NCBI GenBank assembly: GCA_011009095.1
Contig: VTPC01090675.1
Location: forward strand, 278,110-342,109
Direction of reading: 5' to 3'
DNA from: Ignelater luminosus
Taxonomy: Eukaryota > Arthropoda > Insecta > Coleoptera > Elateridae
DNA: 64,000 bases
The position numbers and the translations under genes are program-made. Each line of letters opens with the position of its first letter. Position 1 is the first letter of the stretch. Under the pieces are notes generated by a model. That model saw nothing but the letters and a program-made list of their open reading frames with translations. It ran no database searches and had not been told where the DNA came from. Of this stretch, positions 13,980 through 26,640 are shown one piece after another.

Positions 13980-14190
13980 TACATGAGCCCACGGAGAACA
14001 ATTGAAGTTAAAATCGCGTTAATAGGGGGTGGAGAATAATTATAAATGCATCGTGACCTCACGGTTGCTGCGGTTCACGTTGGCCTTGTAATTATTTACT
14101 TCAAAGTGATTAACTCGTTTGTTGATTTATATTTGTTACACCGGAATTTATGGCCGTATAGCAGTCTGACGTGTTGCATGCATGTAGGTA
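13980..14190. promoter_or_regulatory. Candidate homeodomain/Runt-rich regulatory element
   Basis: About 200 bp of mixed composition in AT-rich flanks, dense in developmental factor words: TAATTAT at about 14037, TGCGGTT (Runt-like) near 14069, TAATTATTTACTT near 14090, GTGATTAAC near 14106, and TTTATGGCCG near 14148 (caudal/Abd-B-like). It encodes nothing recognisable. The regulatory call rests on motif clustering alone and could be chance. Confidence 0.22.
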
Positions 14191-16289
14191 GAGAAGGTCT
14201 GAATGTCTGCTGCATTTTAAATTTAGAATAGATATTTTTGCATGAAGATGCAGGCTGGTCCCGATTTAACACCATTTATCTATAATGGTAGAGATTTATA
14301 TAACAATGTTTGTTGTTAAGATCAGCTGTTGTAGTCATTTATGTGAAACTAAATAAATCGTAATAGCGTCTTTTATGTTTTATAGCTTAACAGGTTTCTT
14401 TTTAAAAATGCATTTAAATATTTTGTAAGAAGTCTGAATGGAATTAAAATAAAAGGGAACATAAATTTAAAAATATTGAAAGCAAAAATTTGTATAATAG
14501 TAATGATAATAAACCCGAATTGAATTTTTAAATGTCAAACCTTTTTATGGTGTACTAACTCAATTTAACCTTTTTAAATTTGAAAAAGTACAACCAGAAA
14601 TTAACACCTGCCTTAAAGTAATCAGCTTTTTAAAAGCAATCAAGATCAACTGATGTTTAATATTATTAACTCTGTAATTATTAAATTACATGCTACTTGT
14701 TTGGCGTAAAGCTTGATGAAAAAAGCGACTTTAATGTTTTATGCTAACATAAAAGAGGAGCACCGATGCATAAGTAGCACTTTTAGAGTTTTATTGAACT
14801 TATTTATAATTTTGAACGGTGATGGTGTTTGAAATAGTGTCGGCAATAAATGAAGAAGAGCTAAATTGTACTTTTTATTATGTGTTAAAACCATCATGCT
14901 GTCAACTGTCTAGTTTTATGGTCAATTTGGAAAATTTTTATTTTCAAACCTCTTGTTTTACTTTTTATTGTTGTCTTTAATCTTTTGTTTTCTTAGTGGA
15001 TTTAAACTACTCTTGAACGTTTTATTTATATTTTCAAAAAATAATTTTCTTTTCGATACAAAATTTAATCCAAAACAGCAATATAAATTTTTAAATGATC
15101 TTTGAAAATTCCCTTTATAATAACGAGCTTAAAACTAAATAAGTTTTATAGTGTCACAACAAAGCCATATTTAAGAGTACAATGATGATATTTATAGCTT
15201 TATTTTGAGTTAAGTTAGCAAGGTGTAAAGTGTTTGATTGAAATCTTCTCAAAATATCATGCATTTTGTATAAACTATTTATAAAATCGAAATAAACCTA
15301 ATGAGCTGTTAAACTGTTAATTGGAAAGTTAACAGTTAAAGGCAAATAAAAATTTAAAAGTTGAACATCAACACAAACAAGATAAACAACGGTAGTTTTC
15401 ATGTTTGCGATACAAAGGAAGCTTCAATGAGCGCTGCCCGAGAAATAGTTTGCTCAGAATTCTGAGATAAACTGTTTTACTATAACCAGTAGAATATACA
15501 TAGTTTTATTTATAAAACAGTAACAAAGTTTAGCATTTAGATGATACCAGAAGCCGTTACAAAAAGGTTGTCCTTAATTGGCTTTTAACTATTTCAGCCT
15601 TAGATTCTTTTACAATCGAGAAGTTATATATATATAGATGAATTCCAATTGAATTCTCTTTAGCAGATTGGTAATAATGGAGATGCGATTTTAAACTTAC
15701 GCTTCTATTTCCAATGATAAAAGACCTTTTAGAGTAATTAAGAACATATCTTACAATCATTAATAAAATATAATTGAAGGTTTTGTTATTGAGAAGTGCT
15801 ATCTATATTTATTATTATTATTATTATTTATTTAATTTTCTCATGTTATATTTATTCTTTATTGCCGGAAATATTTCCATATTGAATTCCATCACACCTA
15901 GTGAATTCTAAAAAAAGAAACAGAAATAAAAAATCAATAATCTTAAGATCACGGCGGTTAAGTCTAGTAGCTAATAAATTCCATCTGATCGCGTTTACAA
16001 TCTATAGGGCTATAGAAAAAACCGACAAGCATCCTCAAATAATTGAAATCGGAATTTTTACCAATTCTGCATCATTTAAAGCGATTATTAAATAAATTCA
16101 ATTATTTTATGCTCAATAAAATTTAAATCATTCGTCTATACACAATTTCGTTATTATACCTTACATTCATTCTTTAGAATAAATAATATTTCCACAAGCG
16201 GAGTTCGTAAAGTGTAAAGAGAAAATGAGAAAATAACCGTTCTTACGTACTGTAAAATCCATTGAAACTGTGTGTAAATGGCTTCATAT
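14191..16289. other. AT-rich spacer with (ATT)n microsatellite
   Basis: A run of about eight ATT units lies at roughly 15807-15830. Nothing else can be supported. The open frames at 15557-15760 and 15901-16095 have no recognisable content. Confidence 0.45.
15807..15830. repeat. (ATT)n microsatellite
   Basis: Perfect trinucleotide run of about eight units, flanked by further AT-rich sequence. Confidence 0.85.
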
Positions 16290-16412
16290 TACAGAGGTGA
16301 AATGGCCGTCGCTGAACGCGCAAATGCCGGGTTGGGACCGGTTAAAGTCCCGCCGGTGGCCGCCTCGCGTTCTCCGGAATCGCATGGCGAGTGATGCGCT
16401 ATGTTGTTCTCT
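16290..16412. promoter_or_regulatory. CpG-rich island of unknown role
   Basis: About 120 bp strikingly rich in CG dinucleotides inside AT-rich DNA, with GRH-like ACCGGTT near 16338 and words such as GGTGGCCGCC and ATGGCGAG. A TTACAG acceptor-like word sits at its left edge (about 16291-16296). Two plus-strand frames are open through it: one reads on past the island, and the other ends at a TGA near 16390. It could be a conserved element, an exon of a non-coding transcript, or a remnant. I cannot decide from sequence. Confidence 0.25.
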
Positions 16413-19384
16413 ATACTACCATTACAAAGTCAAAAATCAAACCTTTTTCCTTATTAATAATACTAAACAAGCACACGTGTATTAATGAAATGAATTTTCT
16501 GCAAGGCTTTTTACATTTTCCTCATTTGCATTTTTAATTGAATAATGTATGTATGTATGTGACTAATTAATGTGCGTTACACCTTTTTTGTTTGTTTATA
16601 GTTTTAGGTGATTAATAGGTAAATAATGAATGAACTTACCTTATTTTATCACACAGTCAACAATGAAATAAATTTACATTGTAGGTGGTTAATTAACGAC
16701 TCCTAATTTTTGTTCATCTCACGTTGTATTTTGTGCTTATGTAACTTTACTATCTAAAGAATCTCACAACCAGTCACATAAAATAGAAGATCAAGACTGA
16801 GTCGGTAAAAAAAACCAAACCCAACTTTCTAATTTACAACCCTGGTCTTTGAAAATCGTAAAGGCCTACTTTCTAAATTCTAATTGTAAAAAAGTCGATC
16901 TTTCTTTTTGCAATTTCAGGTCAATGTTAAATACACCAAAACACTCGGTGGTCAACCTTAAGAGAAAGTGTAAAAGTCATTGTCAAAAATAGCATACATA
17001 ACATAGACCGAAAAAAATGTTTATATAATTGCTGTTTTGACCCGATGGCTATTTAGATTTTCTAGAAGTGAGACAAAGACGAAGTAAATAGACCTGCACA
17101 TGCGATTGAATCTAACCTGTGAACTTTCCACATGCAAATATCCCACTTGTAACTCTGTAAGATAACCTGTAATGTATATTCCTGTCGCCACATAACCTAT
17201 TATGACAAGTCTATTTGAACACACAAACACTATCTGTATTATGCAGCTTGAGAGGTGCATAAATTTATTGTCATTTTTATTTATTGTAGAACGTGCAAAT
17301 GATGCGAAATAAATCAGTTCTAATTTGATCCTGCAAAGAGGTTTTCCAAGATTCAAATTGCACCGATAAAATTATTTTATGTAAGAGAGGTTCACAAAAA
17401 ACCCATCAAAACTTGTGGTTGCAACGTAACTGCACAAAAATATTTGTTAATATTTTCAGTATAATGGCCCTATCTAATGGCTTGCGGCACATTTCAATTT
17501 ATTGCGATGATAAAAACGGAATTATTTAATATGTGCTCAATATACAAGGAATTCTTCGTCTTTCAGAAATCAAGATATTTGGTTTTTGGAATTTCTTTAA
17601 ATATTCAAAATGCAAGATTTTTAAATCAAGAATAAACTTGATAAGATTCACATTTTTTTAATTTGGTAAAAATGTACTTTGTTTCTCCAATCAAGTTTAA
17701 AAACCTGTGGGCATAAAAAAGACAAAGCACTCATATCCTTCCAATAAATTTAATAAGCAACACACCTGTACACTTAAAAGTAAATTTCTAGCAACACCCA
17801 TTGCATTTAAAATACCTTCATGTAGGTCTTTTAGATGTATTAAAAGCATTAACGAGTACTCTTTAACCTCACATCAAACTTAGTTACAAACAAGTTGATT
17901 TAAATTACCACGTAACACCCATTTATAGCGCCATTATTATATGGTGGGTGTATATCAGGTACGGATTTACAAAAAGAAGAAAATTTTATGAGGCGACCTT
18001 TAATTAGTTATATCGGTGCATCAGAATTGCCCACAGCTCTTTTAAAAGTGTACAAAATGTTTATCTTTTCAATTTGATCGAGTGCAACCTATAGCAATGC
18101 ACTGTCAAGAGCTGCAAGCCTTTAAAATATGCAAATTTCTATCTATAAATAAATCGATGCATCCTAACCGACGGCAAAATAAAAGGATAAATTTCATATT
18201 TTGCAAACTGCAAACTAAATGTTGACTAGACGAAATTTGATGTTTTTACTTTCTTTGGGCAGATAAGAAAAAAATTTTAGAATAACTAATTTTCTAGACT
18301 ACTTATATTAAATGGAAACTACAACGACCAAACACAAATACATACAAAAACGATCTTGATAACAACATTATTTAAACTACATACAATACAATCTTTAATG
18401 GTAACACTAATTGATATGTTCAAATTTTCAATTTCTACCACTGCGATACTCACAATTGTAACGAAATGGTAAAAGGAAGAGTGGCAAGTGCCACGGGCCA
18501 TAAAACTGTCATTACATGGCGTTGCTGCTATACTGTATAGGCTATGAAGACTTCAAATTCAGAAAATCGCTGTAAATACGTCGTCAACGTAACTTAAATG
18601 TAAAGTTCGTTTTATTTAAACAAACATAAGGCTTTCAGATGTGATTTATCACTCCATCATATACATTTAGAGTGTTACATTCTTTTTTACTGATGGTGGT
18701 TGTTAATCGATTGTCGTATAGAGTTATAATAAAAAATAATAAAGGTTAAGAGATCATTTACCTGTGAAATTAAAATTAATTATGTTTTGTAACATTATCT
18801 TTAGAGAATTAATATAAACGTAAATATGTATAAAAAATATTTATTCTTAAATTTCCTGTAAAAAATTAAATTCATAATAATTTTAGTTAAATCAAAAAAG
18901 CAGTTTACTGACTATTAACAATACCTATTTAAATTGTAATTTTAAAAATTATTCGCTATCTTTTAAATTATGATTATACTTAGAAAATCAATTAATTTAA
19001 TAATACTAATTAGTTAATATTTAAATTGTTTTCAAAACTACATTGAATTGTTTATAAAAACTTAATGATACATAAACAATTTAGAAAACATGAAGAATAT
19101 GTTTTTGCACAATTTAATTTCACTTTATCCAGAGAAAATCTAATATTTAAAGCGTCAAAAATCTGTTTATACTGAAAGATTTGGTAAATATTAGCAAAAA
19201 TACACTTTATCAAATAGGCAAATCCTGAAAAGAATTTTCAGCTAAATTATATTGTTGTAGACGATCCACATCAATCACGTTCTTGACTAAAGATTAAATT
19301 TTAATTTACCAATCCAAAAGTATTAAAAACTCTTCTGTTTTTTAATTGTAAAATCGAGAAATGTATTGAGAAAAATAATCAAAG
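16413..19384. other. AT-rich spacer with (GTAT)n and octamers
   Basis: A (GTAT)4 run lies at about 16545-16561. Perfect POU octamers lie at 16524-16531, 17132-17139 and 18129-18136. No gene is supported. Confidence 0.4.
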
Positions 19385-19790
19385 CAAGCCATGTTTGTTT
19401 GGCCGCCATTTAATTCAAGGCGCACCGTACTGCGCAAAGCTCCTCACCCGCAACCATTATCTAAAGCTTTTAAGTTTCTAATAATTATTCAATCTAATGT
19501 GCACAAACAACACGTTTACACATTTATTTAAAAATGACAAGAATCAACACAAACTTTTCACAGTTTCGTTTTAAAAGAAAAATTAGCAACAAGCAAAAAC
19601 TTTTCACTTCACAAGAGAGCAGCACCATAGAGAAATCCAACATGGCTGCCAGTTGCCGACCGGTCCGGCGCATTCCTGGCATGTTCGTTCTATTCCAACG
19701 TTGTTGTTGTGGAAGGGGATGTTTGTTACAGAATGCGCAGTCACTTCTAGCGGCAGCTTTTCTAGTTTGCTTGAATAGAAGTTGAAGCTT
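19385..19790. promoter_or_regulatory. Candidate promoter/PRE-like element with paired YY1/PHO and TGCGCA words
   Basis: Two strong YY1/Pleiohomeotic-type sites face opposite ways. GCCGCCAT lies at 19402-19409, which reads ATGGCGGC on the minus strand. AACATGGCTGCC lies at 19639-19650. Each is accompanied by a TGCGCA core (19431-19436 and 19734-19739) like half of an NRF1 site. A GACCGGTC word lies near 19658. The island is CpG-richer than its flanks. Such sites are typical of housekeeping promoters or Polycomb elements in animals. Which of these applies, if either, is inference. The 83-codon frame at 19534-19785 runs through it and is Cys-rich near the end but has no recognised domain. Confidence 0.3.
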
Positions 19791-21028
19791 TTATTATTAT
19801 TGAAAATAAATTTTATTCCTTTTTTTTATTAGAAGATTATTGTTAAGATGGGGAGATTTATTTTTTTAGGGTTTGTTTTGGTTTTACTCTCAATCAGTAG
19901 TATTAATGCATTTTAATGTTTATTTTTCAGTGAAACTACTACTGAATATTAAGCCTATAAATTGATAGAGGAGGTTTTATAAATAACCGTTGAGACAGAA
20001 TTATTTATTTTTTGTTGTGCTTTAGGGAAATTATTAATAGATTCTAGAGTTGCTGAAAATCTACAAAAATATTCTTTGAGTCGTTTTTTTGAAATTTCCA
20101 ATGATTTATGTCTTTTTCAAAGGAAACAGTAAATAAAACTACATCAAAAGAATTAAAAAGAGCATCAAGAATTCTCTCTACAGATAGTTTTATAAATTTT
20201 TGCTGGCTTTGTTACTAGATTGAATCTCATTAACATTTAATATTCTTAATGTTTAAGCGGCAATCACTTGAAGTGGATGTGCAATATTTTTGTATTAAAA
20301 CAGTGTTGTAAAATCAGTTTGTACATAGTGCTTTTGTTTAGGTTCTGTAGTGTCCTTATAATTTATAATTATTTGTTTCTATTTTCTCTGATCTACGAAA
20401 TTTTTTCTACCATAAGTTTATTATGCCATTCTGGAAATTCTTAACTTGCCTTTTGACAAAACTCTGATACCTATTGGATACTTTATATTATACCAGAAAC
20501 TTCTGGCACAAAGAATCTCTGGGTTTGTTTATTTTTTGTTTCTGTTGAATTTATGCAATTTAGAAAAAATTAAACTTTCGGAATTTTGCACTCTTGTGAA
20601 TTAGCAGCATTGTCCTGATTTTTAGTAGATTGTAACTGGAACTCAGGCTTTCCTTTTTTATTTAAATTAAGTTATAGGGTATTGTTAGTGTTGACTGAGC
20701 CTAAGCGTTTCTGTTATAGTAAAACTCATAATTCGTTCAAACTGAGTTTATCGATTATTTAAATCTTTTTTTTAAGTCTATTCGAGTTTTAGAATGTAAA
20801 CAGCAACCTTAGGTATCGATACTGAAAAAAAAGGCGAACGAGAAAAATAAACAGATGAATCATTGATTTCTCAAGTAGCCCAAGATTTTTTATAACAAAT
20901 GTCTTCTGGCGTATGGTCCTATAGTTAATGACTTTTGTTGTTATTGTGTTCGTACTTTTTAAGATTTATCGCTTTTTTAAATTTTACATTCTCTCATATG
21001 ATTCATTGTTACTTAGCTCTCTAAAGGT
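19791..21028. other. AT-rich spacer
   Basis: No gene, repeat or RNA feature I can support. Confidence 0.4.
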
Positions 21029-21205
21029 ACGGTTGCATTAGGGCCATTAGGCATAGTTAATCAAATGATCAAGTTAATCATAGTATTAGCCGACTTCATT
21101 GGATAATTTTGAATTTACATTTGAGTTTTACTACGTCTGATTGGTTAACCGAATGATTAGCGTGACTATTTGATTAAATATGCTTTATACAACAATGCCT
21201 AAAAT
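21029..21205. mobile_element. MITE with terminal inverted repeats
   Basis: A non-coding element of about 175 bp. The left arm at 21051-21081 and the reverse complement of the right arm at 21153-21183 match at 26 of 31 positions (GCATA-TTAATCAAAT core). Weaker similarity extends outward to a shared GCATT word on each side (about 21035 and 21195). The centre contains a GGTTAACC palindrome. There is no coding capacity, which fits a miniature inverted-repeat transposable element mobilised by another element's transposase. Ends and target-site duplication are not fixed with certainty, and the superfamily is unknown. Confidence 0.7.
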
Positions 21206-24200
21206 ATTTAGTCCATATTGTTGGGAAAACGTTATAGTTTCTTACTATCAATTCCGGTACCATATAACTATATACTGCTTAAATGAAAATATTGCGCTGC
21301 ATCATAGATAAGTCAAAAAGGTCAAGAGCTTCAACAAGCCACTACATAATAATCTCTTGGCTTATTTCTAGAATTTTTTACTTTTCTCATGCACTTTGTT
21401 ATCTTTCCTTTCTTTTATTCTCCTTTCCGGGTTGTGCATATTCTTCGTATTACCGGTAGAGGTTTTCTTCAATTTCTGCAAATTTATTCTGGACTTTTTC
21501 TCAAATTGTGCAATTGTGCATATTCCGCCCGAGAAATGTAATTTCCGTTTCTTTTACTGCTTGTTTTGTATGCGGAACTAAATAAGTCGAATTAGTTGCT
21601 TCAATCAAATCTGACCTTTTAAAATTGTTTCAGCTGCAGTGTTGTAAAAAGAGTTGCGACTTTTATTGTAATTTTTTGGTATATCCTGGAACAAACAATT
21701 TTTTCTGTAGTGTTTTCCACATTAATCGTATTTCCTCTAAATTTATTCAAAATGTTCAGACTCTAATATGTACCTTTGCAATTAATATTCAAAATAAACA
21801 AGAAGAAATATCAAAATGGGAACATTAGATTGTGTTTTTGTATTTTACTAATCTCTCGAAAGTTCTCAAAGAATTTTTGGCGGGACACCGGCGTAGCGTT
21901 TATTTCTCAAAAGACTTTTGAATTATTTATGATTCTTTCTATATTGCTTTCTGCTTTAATTCTTTCAGTCTGGCTGATCAATTTAAAACGGCGAAACAAA
22001 CATTTCGCGCAGCAATGCGAATATGCCGTAAAAGCGTTTTGGGTTTGATTATCCTGAATATTCTAGAGCAGAGTTTGTCTCTTTATTTCGACGTGCATAA
22101 GCACATTGCCTATAATATCTGTATATAAATTATTCATTCTTTCTATAAAATTTTTCTGTGAAGACTTACTTATCAGTAGCTTCAAATGTTATTAGTTGTC
22201 AAAATCTAGAAAAACTTCCATAACAATATTATCTAGAAAAATTAAGTGTTTTATGAATTCGAATTGTTTTTACTCATTGAATCTTTGTATTAATGCTATT
22301 AAATGCTGTTAACAAAAATTACTTTCACAAATTAACCAATTTAATAGCACTTTGTTCTTATGTACACCCTTTAAAGGTAAATTCTAAACACTGTTTTGAA
22401 TTTTCACTACTGATAAACGTGAATTAAATTCATAATTTTATTATAACTTCCTCTCCAACCTCAAAATTGCAAGCAAACATTAATTTATAACACCTCCTAT
22501 TTTACTTTCCGTGTAATAATATACAGGGCAAGTAAAGTAGATGTCATTTTCGAATGAAATACGGTTGCATGCACGAATGATTTTATCTTTATAAAGATCT
22601 TATATACACTTTGAAAGTGTAAAAACTTGACAAGTTAAATACATTTTACACTGTATAGGTATTTACGGAACGGCGAATTAAAAAGTTTCCGTTTCTTACC
22701 ACTATATTTTTATAAAGGCTAGTACAAAACACTTTGAAAAGGTTATATTGCCCAACCATAAGGATTTCAGGAATGGAGGGTCGCACATAATTGTATAACA
22801 GAAGGAGACTACCTATGTGTGTACGATCTACGAACCCCTCGTGTAACTCTTCTGTACCTGCTTCTAGTCTACACAGAAAACTCGTTGAAATCGGTTGTTT
22901 TTATGTGATAATTTTAGTCTTTTTTCTTGGAATCTGTTCTTCTGGAAAAGTGAAAAAATATATAGCAAATCATTTTGACATATTACAGTAATATTGTGAA
23001 AAATTGTGCAAAAAAAACGAGACAGATGTTTCTAAAAATAATCTTTTAATTGTGCTGTTGGTGATCTCTTGTATAGAAATTCGGTTGAAAGTTATTCAGG
23101 TAGGAATTTCTTGATTCCATTTAAATAAATCTTACGTCATCTTGTAATGATTAATACGCGTATATCTAGTGAAATCCGAGTTGTCGAAAAAACAATATTT
23201 TATGAGTGTCAATAAAGAAAGTTTAGTACCATTATTTGAATGTAATATAAGGACGCATTCTTTACTTTGATACACTGTTTGGTTGCACCAGCAAGTATTG
23301 ATTTGGTGCGGGAAAAATAAGTTCTGAGCGCTATAAAGCTTGGCATGGAATTCGAGAATCCCCGTCCTTAAACTTTGAAGCAATAAAAGATCCTCGCCGT
23401 TTTTCGATAGAGTTCTACAAAAATAACGCTGTTGCGTTGACTTCTTTTTTTTTATAAACAAACACCCGATAAATTAAAATGAACTTTAAAATTTCTTTCA
23501 TCTGACATTGGTCCGAATTAATTAAAAAGGTCAGCGAGCGCCAATGATCTATTCGCGCAATAATTCACAGGAACTGAATTGGTTGTGTGAGTGTGTAGTA
23601 ATTCCTTGGAGTCTTAAAGGAATTTATAGCCTTGTAATATATCTTTACATATTGTTTGAGGGCTAGTGCATCTTTGTAGGTATTGTTGCTCTTAATTACG
23701 TTCTGTATCTTAATTTAAATTAAATCCAATTGCTTTGCAATTTATGAACATGTTGGTTTGAAATACAAAGCTTATTTAAATGTATTGTAAATTTAGTGTG
23801 CTTTCTCCTATCTCGGGTCATATATAATGTGTATCATATTCAACAGACCTTAACTGATCGTTAATATATTATAACTTTATACTTACAAGTATTTGCTAAA
23901 GATTTATGTGTCTCTATAGCTTATTTATAAAAAAATTCTTAACTTAGAGGATAGTAAATTAAAAACATAAAAAACAAAACCAACAGGTTTTGATAATTGT
24001 ACCGTTTATTGAATGAAAAGGAAATCAAAAGACAACCTATCACGTTTGAATTATGAAAACTACCTAAGGACGCTAAGTTTTTAGAACGCGATCTTTCTTT
24101 TCAGAACTTCTTCGGCCTAATGAATCTGCTGTAATAGAAGTTCTTTCTGACAATTTTGTAAAGGTTTTCTGTTTTTGATATCTTCACGAGCGCAGCACAT

Positions 24201-26596
24201 TTTCGTTTTAAAACGAAAATGTTTCGAACATTCTATTCTTTCAAGTCATGTCTATGAGTGTCCAAAAGAGAAACTAGATGTATCCTGCACTTCTTTTTTC
24301 ATATTTTAGTTTGTGTAATAAACACTGAAAATTGGACATTAAATTTGGGAAAAATCGAATATGAATTAAAAAGTAGATCATTGCAGTATTTTAGACTTTT
24401 CTTTTTGTTATAAATACTAAACGTACTAATGTCAGGAAAAGAAGATGTAGGAACAACATTCGAAAAAAGGAGTAAATTCTCCTAGATGCAAAAGGAAGAA
24501 TACATAGAATTCTTAAAAGCCATTAGATAGGTTTATTCAAACAAGTCTAAAACAGGTTTTCCACTCTCCGATTACTCATCCAATCAGTAGCATGCTATGG
24601 TTTTTAGCTTATGGCATACTAAATGCTACTTTTCTTTACTTTGATTGCAGTTCAGTTTCTGGTTATTATCAGAACCGTTTTGTAAGTAAAAGAATGTATT
24701 TTTCCTAACATTAATTACTTAATGTTCATTTAACTACACTCAATTTAGTTACAGAGAGCGAGGTAAGGCTAATTCCTAGAATGAATACATAAATTCGCAA
24801 AAAACCAGCACTTCAGGTTCCATTTCCAACCGGTCTGAAACTAGTTTTTTATTCTTCTGTTCTCCCACTTTCGCCGTTTCTTAATGGCGCGTTTCGTGCT
24901 TGCTCTTTATCTGGAGATTCATCTGTTTTACTAGAAACAGTTTTTTGGATATTAGAAATGATTTTCCAGCTGTGTCTAATCCCTTCTATCATTTTTTCTT
25001 TTATATAATGCAAGTATTTATTGTTTTGGCCTTAAAACAATAAATTGTCTTCGGTACAACTCTTGGTATTTCAGGGGCAAAATAGTCTTTTCTTAGGATT
25101 AGTAGATCGACTTGCAAATACAAGAGGAACAACATAAACTGCAACAAATAGCAAACGGTGCTCAGCAATAATAAATATGAGATTTTTAATTTTTCTTCGA
25201 AAATTTTGTTTTTGCACTGACATAGTATTTCTAAGTTTTTAATGCGATTTAAAGTTTTCCCCTCTTTGCATATTTTTGTGAAATGCTGCTGATGAAATGG
25301 TAGTAATCCATACACAAGTGATTTTGCGTTTTTATCTACATTGAATTAACTATCATCTCTGAGGAACTGATGATAAACTGCGACAACTGTAGCTTATGGA
25401 GAATAAAGCTGCTATTGGAGTGTTTGATTTAAGATCACGATACATTACACAAAATGATGACACAATACAATCTCAAAAAACAACAGATCGAAATTCAAAA
25501 AAAACAGTCAACAAGAATTCTTAAATTTTTTAGTCTTGAGTTATAAAAGTTTTTCCAAGTTTCTATCTTGAATTCTCCAACTCATTCTGAATTGAGTAAC
25601 AAAATGATTTGTTTTGATAGAAACAAAAAAGCAGAATCCTGCTGAAATTTGTTTGACTTACCTGAAAAATTTTAAATTGTAAATATTACATATTTCTAAA
25701 ATATGAGAATTATGTAAATATGATAAGAGAATAAACAGGAAAAAGAGATTATTCTTATTATTAGATCAAATGTGATAAGAACACATTCGAAAAAGTTAAA
25801 ATTCTTTTAGATATCCCCAAAATGTAAAAGCAACTGCTAATTAAGTACTTAAACAACTTTATTCTTTTTACCGTTACTTTGTGGAACCCATGCTGTATTT
25901 AAAACGAGATAAATAAGGAAGCATAGCAATAGTAACCTAACATCCAAACACCGGAATGCGTCAAGGTAAGGAAAAGCAAACTGCAAAAAAGTGTACATTG
26001 CGAAAATTTTTTCAAACTATAATCATTTAAATTTTAACAATCTTACGGGTTACCCTAAAGGCAAATTGTGATTTTTAAAGGCAAACTTTATTTCATTTTC
26101 CGTTGTTGAACATGCCTTTAGGTAACTATAATTACTAAATTTAAAATTGAAGGTCGATTACTGAGCGTTTTAAATTAGAGGTCGACAACCTGTAGCCAGA
26201 GGGCCATTTCTTATACATGTATACAAGTAAATGAAAACCTACGATAATCATCGACGAAATAAACTAATGAATAGGTAAAGAATAAGAATTTTAATTAAAC
26301 CCCGTTTCAAATTGGATAGGGTAAAATTGAACTCGACGTATAAATTTCATTTTCAAATGGGTCAATTGTTTCTAAAGCTCTAACTCATCAATCAAACGCA
26401 TACGTCGATATATGTCATTTTCTATTGGAAGGGAATGTGCCCTATTGAAATTCATCTATGAAAAATTCAACTCCACACCCTCTTATCCAACGAGGCTCTC
26501 TCTAATGCTTATGCATTATATATTAGATGAGAAGAACATTTTAAAATCTAAAAGTTTAAGTTATAAGTATTAAAAGGAAGGGAAAATTGTTGGGAG
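21206..26596. other. AT-rich spacer
   Basis: No gene supported. Open frames such as 21776-22048, 23132-23461 (minus) and 25001-25315 (minus) lack recognisable motifs. Small palindromes are present, e.g. TACACTTTGAAAGTGTA near 22605. A stretch at 22770-22880 is slightly GC-richer. Confidence 0.4.
24197..24222. repeat. Perfect 26-bp palindrome
   Basis: The 13-base word ACATTTTCGTTTT is followed immediately by its exact reverse complement, with no spacer. Confidence 0.9.
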
Positions 26597-26640
26597 TGTT
26601 TATCCAACGGTGGTGGTATGTTTATCTAACGCTGCTGTGT
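26597..26640. repeat. 22-bp tandem duplication
   Basis: Two adjacent copies of a 22-bp unit beginning TGTTTATC, with starts at 26597 and 26619. They differ by a few substitutions (CCAACGGTGG versus CTAACGCTGC). Confidence 0.7.
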
